Assembly: GCF_030536815.1 (NCBI RefSeq)
Contig: NZ_JAUNPE010000010.1
Coordinates: 1-39,861, forward strand
Direction: 5' to 3'
Source: Kocuria sp.
GTDB lineage: Bacteria; Actinomycetota; Actinomycetes; Actinomycetales; Micrococcaceae
Length of the DNA: 39,861 nucleotides
In this document: in pieces, positions 18,529-26,521 of the stretch
How positions within the stretch are numbered: the first letter of the stretch is position 1
How the letters are laid out: every line of letters starts with the position of its first letter
Made by a program: the position numbers and the translations under genes
The notes under the pieces: generated by a model
Told to the model about the DNA's origin: nothing
The model's database searches: none
The model's input: only the letters and a program-made list of their open reading frames with translations

Positions 18529-18550
18529 CTGGCGTGTCCCCGCCAGTTTT
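18529..18550 (+). terminator. Plus-oriented small terminator-like hairpin
   Basis: CTGGCG (18529-18534) pairs with CGCCAG (18541-18546), followed directly by TTTT on the plus strand. No plus-strand gene lies upstream, so it would stop antisense transcription leaving the dcw promoter region, or be chance. Confidence 0.3.
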
Positions 18551-18563
18551 CGGGCAAAGAAAT

Positions 18564-18588
18564 ACTCCCCGGTCGCGGACCGAGGAGT
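18564..18588 (-). terminator. Terminator of the dinB-DUF3040 unit
   Basis: On the minus strand 11-base arms (18578-18588 and 18564-18574) pair fully with one G-U pair around CGC, followed by ATTTCTTTG. It lies 46 bases after the DUF3040 stop and separates that gene from the dcw promoter. Confidence 0.75.
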
Positions 18589-18634
18589 GGAAAGAGGGGG
18601 TACGAGGAGGAAAGTGGGGGGCGTGGGGCGGGGG

Positions 18635-19021
18635 TTAGTTTCCGCCACCCTGATTGCGCTGATCCCACTTCTGCTCGAGGTTCTGCAGGAAGCCGGACGA
18701 GGACTTGGTGCTACCGCCGCGCTTGGTACCGGAGGGTTTGGCGTCTGCAAGGTCTCCCCCGGCCGGAATGAATGCCACGTACACGCCCACTCCCATGACG
18801 ATGAAGCCCAGTACACCCAGAATGATCAAGTTGGCGGCCACACCCGCCAGAACGACACCCAGACCGACCACGGCAATCACCACGCCCAGCACCACGTTGC
18901 GCTTGGACCCGCGCCCACGCGTGGGCTCAGGCTGCATGGTGGACGCAAAACGCGGATCTTCTTGGTGCAGTTGCTTCTCAAGCTGCGCCAGAAGCTGCTG
19001 TTCGTGCTCGGAAAGGGGCAC
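18635..19021 (-). CDS. DUF3040 membrane protein (Rv2169c-like)
   Basis: A 128-residue actinobacterial DUF3040 protein with no known biochemical function. It begins MPLSEHEQQLLAQLEKQL and continues EDPRFASTM, the family signature, followed by two hydrophobic helices at about 46-66 and 68-90 and a polar, Gly/Ser/Lys-rich tail. The start is a GTG at 19021 with a perfect AGGAGG four bases before it; an upstream frame extension of 18 codons is rejected. It follows dinB by 50 bases and is closed by a good terminator. Homologues sit beside mraZ in many actinobacteria, so a link to envelope or division is inferred only from place. Confidence 0.85.
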   Translation of the reverse strand: MPLSEHEQQLLAQLEKQLHQEDPRFASTMQPEPTRGRGSKRNVVLGVVIAVVGLGVVLAGVAANLIILGVLGFIVMGVGVYVAFIPAGGDLADAKPSGTKRGGSTKSSSGFLQNLEQKWDQRNQGGGN

Positions 19022-19071
19022 GTTTCCTCCTGAGTGTTGAAGTGAAGTTGACCGCGAAACCCGGAAAATCA

Positions 19072-20340
19072 TCACGTGTCATCAAGGATATCCTTTGCGG
19101 CCTGGTTTGGCACGGCAGGGCCCAGGAGTTTGGCCGGGCGAAGCACTCCCGGGCCGAACCTGTGATGAACTCGGTCCATGGCCTGCTCGGCTGCCCCCCA
19201 TTCCTCCTCGCGACCGTCCAGGCTGAGCTGCAACGCGTCACCGGAGGCCGCCAATTTTTCAGCGCGAACTCCCAGCAACCTGACGGATTGTTTCCGTGGC
19301 CCCACATGGTCCAGCAGGGCTGTGGATTCCGCGTACAAATCATGGGCTGACGTGATGGGATGACTCAGGGTCCGCGAGCGCGACACGGTGGAGAAGTCCG
19401 CGTACCGCAGTTTCAGCCCCACGCGTTCCGCGCGGAGCCCGTGTCTGCGTAACCGAGCCGCAGTGTCGTGGGACAGCCCCAGGAGCACTTGTTTGAGCTG
19501 AGCGGTGTCCGATATGTCGCGGTCGAAAGTGCGTTCCGCTCCCAGGCTCTTTTCTGCACGCACGGGCGTCACCGCGCGGGGGTCGTGACCGTTGGCGAGT
19601 TGATGCAGATGGTGGCCTGCGGCGTCACCCACGAGTGATCGGAGACGAGTGACGGGGGTGGCTGCGATATCCCCCACCGTGCTCAGCCCGGCACCCTGCA
19701 GAACGGCGGCCGTTCGCTTGCCCACTCCCCATAGTGCGGTTACGGACAGCTGCGCCAGGAATGCCAGGGTGTGCTGCGGTTCCACGATCAGCAGGCCGTC
19801 CGGCTTGCAGTGGGCGGATGCGATTTTGGCAACCGTTTTGTTCTCTGCCACACCCACTGAGGCGGTGAGTCCCGTGCGGTGTTCGATCTCCGCACGAATC
19901 CGCCTGGCGATAACGGCCGGCGGCCCGAGCCGACGGATTGCCCCGGAGACGTCCAAGAAGGCCTCGTCCACGCTGAGCTGCTCAACGCGGTCGGTGATTT
20001 CACGGAACATGGCCATGACCAGCCCTGAGTACTGCGTGTAATCCTCCCGGTGGGGCTCCAGGATCACGGCGTGTGGACACGCCGCACGGGCCTGGACGAG
20101 AGGCATGGCTGAATTCACGCCGAATTTCCGCGCCTCGTACGAGGCGGACAGCACCACGGATCGGGGGCCCAGACCCGCCACGATCACCGGCTTGCCCCGG
20201 TGCTGGGGTGTCCGCAGTAGTTCGACACCCACGTAGAACATGTCCATGTCCACGTGCAGGATGGCGCAGCGGCGGTACCGGTCCAGTTGCTCCGGGGACG
20301 GGCCTTGCGCGGGCTCCGTGGACAGTCTCGACTCACCCAT
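19072..20340 (-). CDS. dinB: DNA polymerase IV (Y-family translesion polymerase)
   Basis: Y-family DNA polymerase (422 aa) that copies past damaged template bases with low fidelity. The palm metal ligands are visible: HVDMDMFYVGVE (29-40, D31) and SVDEAFLD (123-130, D125/E126). VLSASYEARKFGV, SVGVAENKTVAKIAS and WGVGKRTAAVL (helix-hairpin-helix) follow, then the little-finger domain with KSLGAERTF. QLSLDGR near residue 360 may be a clamp-binding motif. The ATG at 20340 with GGGGAGG upstream was chosen; the open frame extends a further 78 codons upstream, but that part is not like any polymerase. A GAAC-N4-GTTT palindrome at 20374-20385 and a TAGGCT box at 20405-20410 lie upstream, so DNA-damage control is possible. 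It probably shares a transcript with the DUF3040 gene. Confidence 0.93.
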   Translation of the reverse strand: MGESRLSTEPAQGPSPEQLDRYRRCAILHVDMDMFYVGVELLRTPQHRGKPVIVAGLGPRSVVLSASYEARKFGVNSAMPLVQARAACPHAVILEPHREDYTQYSGLVMAMFREITDRVEQLSVDEAFLDVSGAIRRLGPPAVIARRIRAEIEHRTGLTASVGVAENKTVAKIASAHCKPDGLLIVEPQHTLAFLAQLSVTALWGVGKRTAAVLQGAGLSTVGDIAATPVTRLRSLVGDAAGHHLHQLANGHDPRAVTPVRAEKSLGAERTFDRDISDTAQLKQVLLGLSHDTAARLRRHGLRAERVGLKLRYADFSTVSRSRTLSHPITSAHDLYAESTALLDHVGPRKQSVRLLGVRAEKLAASGDALQLSLDGREEEWGAAEQAMDRVHHRFGPGVLRPAKLLGPAVPNQAAKDILDDT

Positions 20341-20373
20341 TGGCTCTGCCCTCCCCGTGGTCATGGCTGCGGT

Positions 20374-20410
20374 GAACCGCGGTTTCGTCCGCCGCGATGC
20401 CACCAGCCTA
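20374..20410 (-). promoter_or_regulatory. dinB upstream region: -10-like box and LexA-like site
   Basis: On the minus strand TAGGCT (20405-20410) could be a -10 element, although no good -35 is seen. About 20 bases downstream, the palindrome core AACCGCGGTT (20375-20384) lies within GAAC-N4-GTTT, which keeps the central GAAC and GTT of actinobacterial SOS boxes but not their flanks (TC.. and ..CGA). Confidence 0.35.
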
Positions 20411-20450
20411 TGCAGCGCCTCAGACACGCAAGGACCCTGGGGTGCCCCGC

Positions 20451-20456
20451 TAGGCT
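20451..20456 (+). promoter_or_regulatory. Candidate -10 box of the polyprenyl synthase gene
   Basis: TAGGCT fits the TANNNT -10 pattern and would give a leader of about 60 bases. The same eight bases TAGGCTGG occur before dinB (minus strand) and before the acyl-CoA ligase gene at 28811. A recognisable -35 is missing. Confidence 0.35.
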
Positions 20457-20525
20457 GGAGTGGTGCTCCACGCCCGTGGCGGGGGCAGCCATCACCAGAC
20501 CACCAGCACACGAGGTGCCCGCCGT

Positions 20526-21638
20526 ATGACCGAGACGCCAGAATCCGCAGCCGCAGCAGGTGCCGAGGACGCACAGTTCTCTCGGGCGCTCACCGATCAG
20601 CTGGCGGAGTTCTTCGCGGTGGAGCGCCAGCGGGTCACCCAGATTTCCCCGGACGCCCCGCGGCTGGTGGACTCCATTGAACGGCTCACCTCCGGTGGCA
20701 AACGATTGCGCGCTCGGCTGTGTTACTGGGGATGGCGCGCAGCCGGCGGCGGGTCCCTGGCGCCGGCCATTGTGCACGCGGCCGCCGCGTTGGAGTTGTT
20801 TCAATCCGCGGCACTCATCCACGACGACATCCTGGATCGCTCCGACACCCGCCGCGGACAGCCCAGTGTGCACCGGGAGTTCGAGCGGGTACACACACAA
20901 CAGGGCTGGCGTGATGACGCCGCGCACTTCGGTGTCGGTGCCGCGGTGCTGACCGGGGACTTGAGTTTGTCGTTCTCCGAGCAACTGTTCGCTCAGGCCT
21001 GCGCGCAATTACCCCGCGACGACGAGCGCTCGGCACGAGCCATTTTCGACACCATGCGCACCGAGGTCATGGTGGGTCAATATTTGGACGTCCACGCCGA
21101 GGTCGCCCCCGCGCCGGACGATCCGGAGGAGCAGCTGGCTCGTGCCCTGGCCGTGCTGCGCTACAAGTCGGCCAAGTACTCGGTCGAACACCCGGTACGA
21201 ATCGGCGCCGCACTGGCGGGAGCGGACGAGCGGTTCGTGGCTCACTGCTCGTCCTTCGCGCTGCCCGTGGGAGAAGCATTCCAGTTGCGCGACGACGTCC
21301 TGGGGGTTTTCGGTGATCCGGAAACCACCGGCAAACCCGCCGGTGACGACATCAGGGAGGGTAAGCGCACCGCACTGGTCGCCCTGTGCGCCAGGGGCGC
21401 CTCCCGGGCAGAGATCGAGTGGTTGGATTCTGCCCTGGGCCGCGCCGATCTCAGCGAAGACGACGTAGAACGAGCCCGCACACTCATGACCGACAGCGGG
21501 GCGCTAGGACACACCGAAGTTCTGATCGGTGAACTCGTGGCCACGGCCGAACAGCAGCTGGCAACGCTCCCCACGAATGAGGTGGCCCGCGCCGGACTGC
21601 GCGCGCTCGCGGACGCCGCGGTGCGGCGCAGCCGGTAG
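20526..21638 (+). CDS. Polyprenyl (geranylgeranyl-type) diphosphate synthase
   Basis: Trans-isoprenyl diphosphate synthase (370 aa) that condenses isopentenyl diphosphate with allylic diphosphates; product length cannot be told safely, but the family (IdsA-like, Rv2173 position) makes C15-C20 chains for carotenoids, quinones or polyprenols. SGGKRLRARL (56-65) binds substrate, the first aspartate-rich motif DDILD is at 100-104, and the second reads RDDVLGVFGD (255-264), where the last D of DDxxD is replaced by G followed by GD, as is common in this actinobacterial subgroup. ATG at 20526 with GAGGTG upstream was chosen; a GTG at 20460 would add a non-conserved leader. It ends two bases from the convergent Rv2175c-like gene. 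Confidence 0.9.
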   Translation: MTETPESAAAAGAEDAQFSRALTDQLAEFFAVERQRVTQISPDAPRLVDSIERLTSGGKRLRARLCYWGWRAAGGGSLAPAIVHAAAALELFQSAALIHDDILDRSDTRRGQPSVHREFERVHTQQGWRDDAAHFGVGAAVLTGDLSLSFSEQLFAQACAQLPRDDERSARAIFDTMRTEVMVGQYLDVHAEVAPAPDDPEEQLARALAVLRYKSAKYSVEHPVRIGAALAGADERFVAHCSSFALPVGEAFQLRDDVLGVFGDPETTGKPAGDDIREGKRTALVALCARGASRAEIEWLDSALGRADLSEDDVERARTLMTDSGALGHTEVLIGELVATAEQQLATLPTNEVARAGLRALADAAVRRSR

Positions 21639-21640
21639 GG

Positions 21641-22063
21641 CTACCAGCCCAGGGCTTGCGCCCGGCGTCGGACCTCGGTCTTGCGACCCTCACGCAGCGC
21701 GTCCACGGGACGGCCCGGAAGGGACTCGTCGTCGGTGAAGAGCCAGCGAATGGCCTCCTCGTCCGTGTAGCGGGCGTCGCGCAGCACCGAAATGGTGCCC
21801 TTGAGAGCGTTCAGCGGCTGGCCGTCCGCCATGAACTCCGCCGGAACCACGCGGACGCCGTCGGAGGGGCGGCGGACCTCCAGGAACTCTCCCTGGTCCA
21901 TCATGCGGTGCACCTTGGTGATCTGGATGTCCAGGGCCTGGGCGATATCGGGCAGATACGTCCACTCCCCCACCAAGGAGTCAAGTTCGGCAAAGGTTTC
22001 GGCGCTGATCTCGGATGAATGATTCACGGACAATACTTTGCCACGGTTGGCGGTCAGGTTCAT
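21641..22063 (-). CDS. Rv2175c-type winged helix DNA-binding protein
   Basis: A 140-residue protein matching M. tuberculosis Rv2175c, a DNA-binding protein phosphorylated by the kinase PknL. The helix-turn-helix region is WTYLPDIAQALDIQITKVHRM (starting W34), followed by VRRPSDGVRVVPAEF, then the conserved IRWLFTDDESLPGRPVDAL and the terminal EVRRRAQALGW. It lies divergent from a LysM protein and kinase, the same pairing as Rv2175c-pknL with one extra gene between. The N-terminus carries several Ser/Thr residues (SVNHSSEISAET) that could be phosphosites. The ATG at 22063 has only a weak GAAG upstream; a GTG at 22027 is an alternative. Confidence 0.88.
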   Translation of the reverse strand: MNLTANRGKVLSVNHSSEISAETFAELDSLVGEWTYLPDIAQALDIQITKVHRMMDQGEFLEVRRPSDGVRVVPAEFMADGQPLNALKGTISVLRDARYTDEEAIRWLFTDDESLPGRPVDALREGRKTEVRRRAQALGW

Positions 22064-22066
22064 GTC

Positions 22067-22096
22067 TTCAACTCGTCCGGCCAGGTCAGGTACTCT
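22067..22096 (+). promoter_or_regulatory. Candidate promoter of the LysM-kinase operon
   Basis: TTCAAC (22067-22072), an 18-base spacer and TACTCT (22091-22096) form a plausible promoter about 75 bases before the LysM gene. It overlaps the first codons of the divergent Rv2175c-like gene, so the two may influence each other. Confidence 0.4.
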
Positions 22097-22169
22097 GGAG
22101 ACGCTGTCACGGCTCCCGCGAGTCGGTGGCCTTCCCCCTCACCCTCGTACTTAGGCAGGAAGCACGAAC

Positions 22170-23294
22170 ATGCCGGTTGAGCCACCAGAACATCGCCCGT
22201 CCGCCCGGTCCGCGTGGGCGCGCAGGGCCACCAAGGGCTCCGCTGTCACCGCGCTGGCGGCTCTCTCCGCCCTCGGTTCCCTGGGCGCGGCCCACGCGCA
22301 CTCGCCGGTGACACCTCAGAACAATGCGGCCTCCCAGCATGCTCACACGCGGGGCGAGATCACCGTGGCCCCCGGTGATTCCGTGTGGTCCCTGGCCACC
22401 AAACACGGCGTGACGGTGACCGACATGATGAACGCCAACAACATCCCGGCTCACGCCATGGTCCGCCCCGGGGATCGCCTCACGATCCCCGGTCGGCCCA
22501 AAGAACATACCGAGGCCGAGCCCGCCGAGCCGTCGGAGCCCCGGCCTCCGAGCGCGCAGCACACCGTTGCCCCCGGGGACACCGTGTGGGACCTCGCCGA
22601 CCAGCACGGGGTCAGCGTGGTCGAACTGCAGCGAGCGAACGACCTCGACGCCTCCTCGTTGCTGCGGCCGGGGCGCACGCTCACCATCCCCGGCTCGCAG
22701 GCCACGCCCCAGGCCGCCGACGCCGCTCAGGCGCCCGCCGCGGCGTCGGCGACCGAACCCGCACCCGAGCCCAAGGCGCCGGAGGCTGCGAAGGCGGCAC
22801 CCAAAGCCGCCGTGGACGACACGTTCGCCGGGAGAACCTATCCCCAGCACGTGGTGAATTCGGCGAACGAGCACCACGCCGAGTTGCAGAAGCGGGAGCT
22901 GCCGTCCCAGGAAGCCCTGCAATCCCTGGTCCGAGAGACCGCTGAGTCAATGGGCGTGGAACCCACGTTGGCGCTGGCTCATGCCGCTCAGGAATCCGGT
23001 TTCCAGCAGGGCGTGGTCTCCCCCGCGGATGCCGTGGGAACCATGCAGGTCATCCCGTCCGCGGGAGAGTGGGCGTCCCAGCTGGTGGGTCGCGATCTGG
23101 ACCTGTTGGACGCGCGCGACAATGTCACCGCCGGTGTGGCCATCATCAAGGAACTCCAGGACAAGACGCCGTCCAAGGAGATGGGTATCGCCGCGTATTA
23201 CCAGGGTCTGCACGGTGTGAAGACCTATGGTTTGTTCTCGGACACCAAGGACTACGTACGGGCGGTTTCCGCTCAGGAAAAACGATTTGCCTGA
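22170..23294 (+). CDS. Secreted LysM / lytic transglycosylase-like protein
   Basis: A 374-residue exported wall protein. A basic N-terminus and hydrophobic stretch (about 23-43, ending AAHAHS) form a signal peptide. Two LysM domains follow at about 64-108 and 131-175, each with the VAPGDxVWxLAxxHGV pattern, binding peptidoglycan glycan. An Ala/Pro-rich linker (176-215) leads to a transglycosylase-type (SLT) domain with AHAAQESGFQQ (E275 as the probable acid), SPADAVGTMQVIPSAGEW and AAYYQGLHGV. It is likely to cut or sense peptidoglycan outside the membrane. AGGCAGGAAG precedes the ATG. Its 3' end overlaps the kinase start by eight bases, so the two products are probably made together. Confidence 0.88.
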   Translation: MPVEPPEHRPSARSAWARRATKGSAVTALAALSALGSLGAAHAHSPVTPQNNAASQHAHTRGEITVAPGDSVWSLATKHGVTVTDMMNANNIPAHAMVRPGDRLTIPGRPKEHTEAEPAEPSEPRPPSAQHTVAPGDTVWDLADQHGVSVVELQRANDLDASSLLRPGRTLTIPGSQATPQAADAAQAPAAASATEPAPEPKAPEAAKAAPKAAVDDTFAGRTYPQHVVNSANEHHAELQKRELPSQEALQSLVRETAESMGVEPTLALAHAAQESGFQQGVVSPADAVGTMQVIPSAGEWASQLVGRDLDLLDARDNVTAGVAIIKELQDKTPSKEMGIAAYYQGLHGVKTYGLFSDTKDYVRAVSAQEKRFA

Positions 23295-25026
23295 TCATTC
23301 TCAGCAGGACCGCCTGAGCGGCACGCTGCTGGACCGGCGTTACCGGATCCAGCGGCGATTGGCCACGGGCGGAACGGCCTCCGTCTACGTGGGGTTGGAT
23401 GAGCGCCTCGACCGTCCCGTGGCGCTGAAAATCATCCACGGCCACTACGCGCACGACCCCAAATTCGTGGAACGCGCCCAGCGTGAGGCCAAGGCCGCCG
23501 CACGCTTGCACCACCCCAACGTGGTCGCCGTACTGGATCAGGGTCACACGGAGGACGGCGTGGTGTACCTGGTCCTCGAGTACGTGGACGGACCCACTCT
23601 GCGCCAGGTGATTGCCCGCGAATCCCCCATGACCGCGCGCCGCGCCCTGGAACTGTTGATCCCCGTGCTGCGCGGCCTGGCCCAGGCGCATCGCTCCGGC
23701 ATGGTCCACCGAGACATCAAACCGGAGAACGTGCTGTTGACCACCGGCGGGGACGTCAAGGTGGCGGACTTCGGTTTGATGCGCGCGGTGGACGAGCACA
23801 CCTCCACGAGCAGCACCATCCTGGGCACGGTCGCGTACGCCGCCCCCGAACTCGTGGGCCACGAACCCGTGGATCAGCGGTGCGACGTGTACGCCGTGGG
23901 CATCATGACCTACGAAATGCTCACCGGCTCCCGGCCTTACACCGGCACCGCACTGCAGGTGGCCACCTCCCACGTCAGTCGCGACGTCCCCGCACCGAGT
24001 CGCACGTCCCACGGGATCCCTGGCAGCCTGGACGAGTTCGTGCTGCGCTGCACCGCGCGCGATCCAAGGGCCCGCCCCGCCGACGCCGCCGCCCTCCTGG
24101 ACCTTGCCCTCGCAATTCAACGGTCGTTGCCACCCGTGATTGATTCGGCCTCGCTGGATCAGCCGACCGACCTGATTCCCCCGTCGGATGAGACCCAGTC
24201 ATTGCCGCGGTCCGCTCCGGCGTATCGGACTGTTCCGGCCGCCGGCATTTTGCCCCGGGAAGACCTGGATGCAACCCGGACCGTGGCCATCACGGCGGCA
24301 GGCTCCACCGCGCATCGCACGCCGGAACAACCCCGCGTCATGCTCAACCCACAACCCGAACCGCTGCACCTGGCCATCGGCGCCGTGCTGTTCGTCCTGT
24401 CTCTGGCCCTGGCCGGGTTCTTGGGCTGGTGGCTGGCCTCCGGGCCGGGGACCGCCGCCGCCACCGTGCCCGATGTGTCGGGTGTGCCCGTGGCCACTGC
24501 GGAACGCACCCTGGACGCGGCCGGGATCAGCAACGTGGGCGTGCACACGGCGACCAACGCCCAGATCCCTGCCGGGTCCGTGATTGCCACGGATCCCGGG
24601 GCATCCTCCCAGGTGCGCGGGATCGAACAGGTGGTGTTGGTGGTTTCGGAAGGTCCGGCCCAGTTGGACGTGCCGTTGTTCGAGGGCATGTCCCTGGACG
24701 AGGCCCGCAACGCAATCAGCCAGGCGGGTTTCTCCGTGGGCGCCGTACAGGAGCGGTTCTCGGAGGAACCCGAGGGCACCGTGGTGGAGCAGCAACCGGC
24801 CTCGGGGTCCAAGGCCGAAGAGGGCTCGGCCGTGGGCCTTACCGTCGCCACGGCCAGCCCCACGGAGGAGGTTCCCAACGTGGTCGGTCAGACCGTGGAT
24901 TCCGCACGGGAGTCATTGGAGGAACTGGGATTCACCGTGGAGGTGAACCGCCCCGTGGGATCCACTCTGGACCGCGTGATTCACCAGCGCGAGGACGGCG
25001 ACACCGTGATCCTCACGGTGTTCTGA
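23287..25026 (+). CDS. PknL-like Ser/Thr protein kinase with PASTA domains
   Basis: Membrane receptor kinase (579 aa). The kinase domain (about 19-280) has the glycine loop ATGGTASVY, VALKIIHG (K48), HRDIKPENVLL (141-151), DFG (161-163) and an activation loop rich in Thr/Ser (HTSTSSTILGTVAY). A Pro/Thr-rich juxtamembrane linker precedes one membrane helix (about 361-385), then PASTA repeats at about 392-455, 459-522 and a shorter one at 527-579, which in this family bind muropeptides or lipid II. The start is taken as TTG at 23287 (MPDHSQQDRL) with AGGA upstream, inside the end of the LysM gene; the frame is open further upstream. Neighbours point to the PknL-Rv2175c pathway. A convergent hairpin terminator follows. 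Confidence 0.93.
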   Translation: MPDHSQQDRLSGTLLDRRYRIQRRLATGGTASVYVGLDERLDRPVALKIIHGHYAHDPKFVERAQREAKAAARLHHPNVVAVLDQGHTEDGVVYLVLEYVDGPTLRQVIARESPMTARRALELLIPVLRGLAQAHRSGMVHRDIKPENVLLTTGGDVKVADFGLMRAVDEHTSTSSTILGTVAYAAPELVGHEPVDQRCDVYAVGIMTYEMLTGSRPYTGTALQVATSHVSRDVPAPSRTSHGIPGSLDEFVLRCTARDPRARPADAAALLDLALAIQRSLPPVIDSASLDQPTDLIPPSDETQSLPRSAPAYRTVPAAGILPREDLDATRTVAITAAGSTAHRTPEQPRVMLNPQPEPLHLAIGAVLFVLSLALAGFLGWWLASGPGTAAATVPDVSGVPVATAERTLDAAGISNVGVHTATNAQIPAGSVIATDPGASSQVRGIEQVVLVVSEGPAQLDVPLFEGMSLDEARNAISQAGFSVGAVQERFSEEPEGTVVEQQPASGSKAEEGSAVGLTVATASPTEEVPNVVGQTVDSARESLEELGFTVEVNRPVGSTLDRVIHQREDGDTVILTVF

Positions 25027-25049
25027 GGACGATTCGATCACCAACGCGC

Positions 25050-25100
25050 CGCGGCACCGGCGAATGACATCCTTGGCGGAAATCATCCGGCGGTGCCGCG
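25050..25100. terminator. Bidirectional hairpin between kinase and aroG
   Basis: CGCGGCACCG (25050-25059) pairs perfectly with CGGTGCCGCG (25091-25100); shorter complementary stretches (ATGA/TCAT, TCC/GGA) extend it inside the loop. It lies between two convergent genes, 24 bases after the kinase stop and 18 bases from the aroG stop. There is no T tract. Confidence 0.6.
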
Positions 25101-25117
25101 ATGGTGGTTGAACGGGC

Positions 25118-26512
25118 TCAGCGTTGCGCGGAGAGGTACTCCGCCACGAGGAACGCGATTTCCAGCGACTGCATGTGGTTCAGTCGCGGGTCGCACAATG
25201 TTTCGTAGCGCTCCGCGAAGGAGGACTCATTGACCGGGTCCGAACCACCCAGGCACTCGGCGACGTCGTCGCCGGTCATCTCCACGTGGATGCCACCCGG
25301 GAACGTACCCAGGGACTGGTGCACCTCGAAGAAGCCGCGGACCTCGTCCACCACGTCGTCGAAGTTGCGGGTCTTGTACCCGGACGGAAGGGACACGGTG
25401 TTGCCGTGCATGGGGTCGGTGACCCACACGGGCTTGGCGCCGGAACCCTCGACCGCCTGAATGATGGCCGGGAGTTTCTCGCGGATGTTCTTGGCGCCCA
25501 TGCGGATGATGAACGTGAGTCGACCCGGTTCGCGCTTCGGGTCCAGGGCGTCGATCAAACGCAAGGCATCCTCACCCGTGGTGGACGGGCCGAGCTTCAC
25601 ACCAATGGGGTTGCGCAGCCGCGAGAGCAGGTCCACGTGGGCGCCGTCGAGCTCGCGGGTGCGCTCCCCGATCCACAGGAAATGCCCGGATGTGCCGTAC
25701 GGCAGGTGCGTGCGGGAATCGATACGGGTCAACGCGCGCTCGTAGTCGAGCAACAACGCCTCGTGACCGGCGAAGAACTCGGTGGTCTTGAGCGCGTCGA
25801 AGTCGGCGCCGCAGGCCGCCATGAACTTGACCGCGTGATCGATTTCGCGGGCCATGGATTCGTAGCGGGCGTAGGCGGGGTTGGCCGCGAAGCCCATGTT
25901 CCAGGCGTGCACGCGGCGCAGGTCCGCGAAACCGCCGGTGGTGAAGGCACGAATGAGGTTCAGCGTGGAGGCGGAGGTGTGGTAGCCGCGCAGCATGCGG
26001 TTGGGGTCGTGAACGCGGGAGGACTCGTTGAAATCAAAACCGTTGACCATCTCACCGCGGAAGGACGGCAGGGTCTGATCACCGCGGGTCTCCAGGTTGG
26101 AGGAGCGGGGTTTGGAGAACTGACCCGCCATGCGGCCCATCTTCACCACGGGCAGTGAGGCGCCGTAGGTCAGGACCACGGCCATTTGCAGCAGGGTCTG
26201 AACGCGGCCGGAGATCTTGTCCGCGGTGGCACCGCCGAACGTCTCGGCGCAGTCGCCACCCTGCAGGAAAAATGCCTCGCCCGCGGCCACGGATGCCAGG
26301 CGCTCCCGCAGCAGGTCCACCTCACCGGCAAAGACCAGCGGCGGAACAGTGTTGAGCTCCTCAATGGCGGAGGCGAAATCCGGGTGCTCGGACCACTGCG
26401 GGTGCTGACCAATGGTCCGCTGACGCCACTCGTCCAGGCCGGGATAGTTGGCGGCACTGGGTGAGGGGGTAGTCCTGGAGCGTGATTGTTCAGACTGGGT
26501 TACAGAGGTCAT
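25118..26512 (-). CDS. aroG: Class II 3-deoxy-7-phosphoheptulonate synthase
   Basis: Class II DAHP synthase (464 aa), the first step of the shikimate pathway, joining phosphoenolpyruvate and erythrose 4-phosphate. Family features include PPLVFAGEVDLLRERL, FFLQGGDCAETF, VVKMGRMAGQFSKPRS, HVDLLSRLRNPIGVKLGP and DPMHGNTV, with the metal ligands expected at the Cys of GGDC, a His and an acidic residue near the C-terminus. It is of the same type as Rv2178c, which sits at the equivalent place near pknL. The ATG at 26512 lies ten bases after plsC; no clear ribosome binding site is seen, so translation may be coupled. No ACT or other regulatory domain is attached. Confidence 0.95.
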   Translation of the reverse strand: MTSVTQSEQSRSRTTPSPSAANYPGLDEWRQRTIGQHPQWSEHPDFASAIEELNTVPPLVFAGEVDLLRERLASVAAGEAFFLQGGDCAETFGGATADKISGRVQTLLQMAVVLTYGASLPVVKMGRMAGQFSKPRSSNLETRGDQTLPSFRGEMVNGFDFNESSRVHDPNRMLRGYHTSASTLNLIRAFTTGGFADLRRVHAWNMGFAANPAYARYESMAREIDHAVKFMAACGADFDALKTTEFFAGHEALLLDYERALTRIDSRTHLPYGTSGHFLWIGERTRELDGAHVDLLSRLRNPIGVKLGPSTTGEDALRLIDALDPKREPGRLTFIIRMGAKNIREKLPAIIQAVEGSGAKPVWVTDPMHGNTVSLPSGYKTRNFDDVVDEVRGFFEVHQSLGTFPGGIHVEMTGDDVAECLGGSDPVNESSFAERYETLCDPRLNHMQSLEIAFLVAEYLSAQR

Positions 26513-26521
26513 TGTCCCAGT

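Noticed and set aside
20341-20574. 78-codon N-terminal extension of dinB
   Set aside because: It covers the divergent promoter region, lacks similarity to polymerases, and ATG at 20340 has a good ribosome binding site.
22028-22063. Short form of the Rv2175c-like gene starting at GTG 22027
   Set aside because: No ribosome binding site supports it over ATG 22063; kept only as an alternative in the entry.
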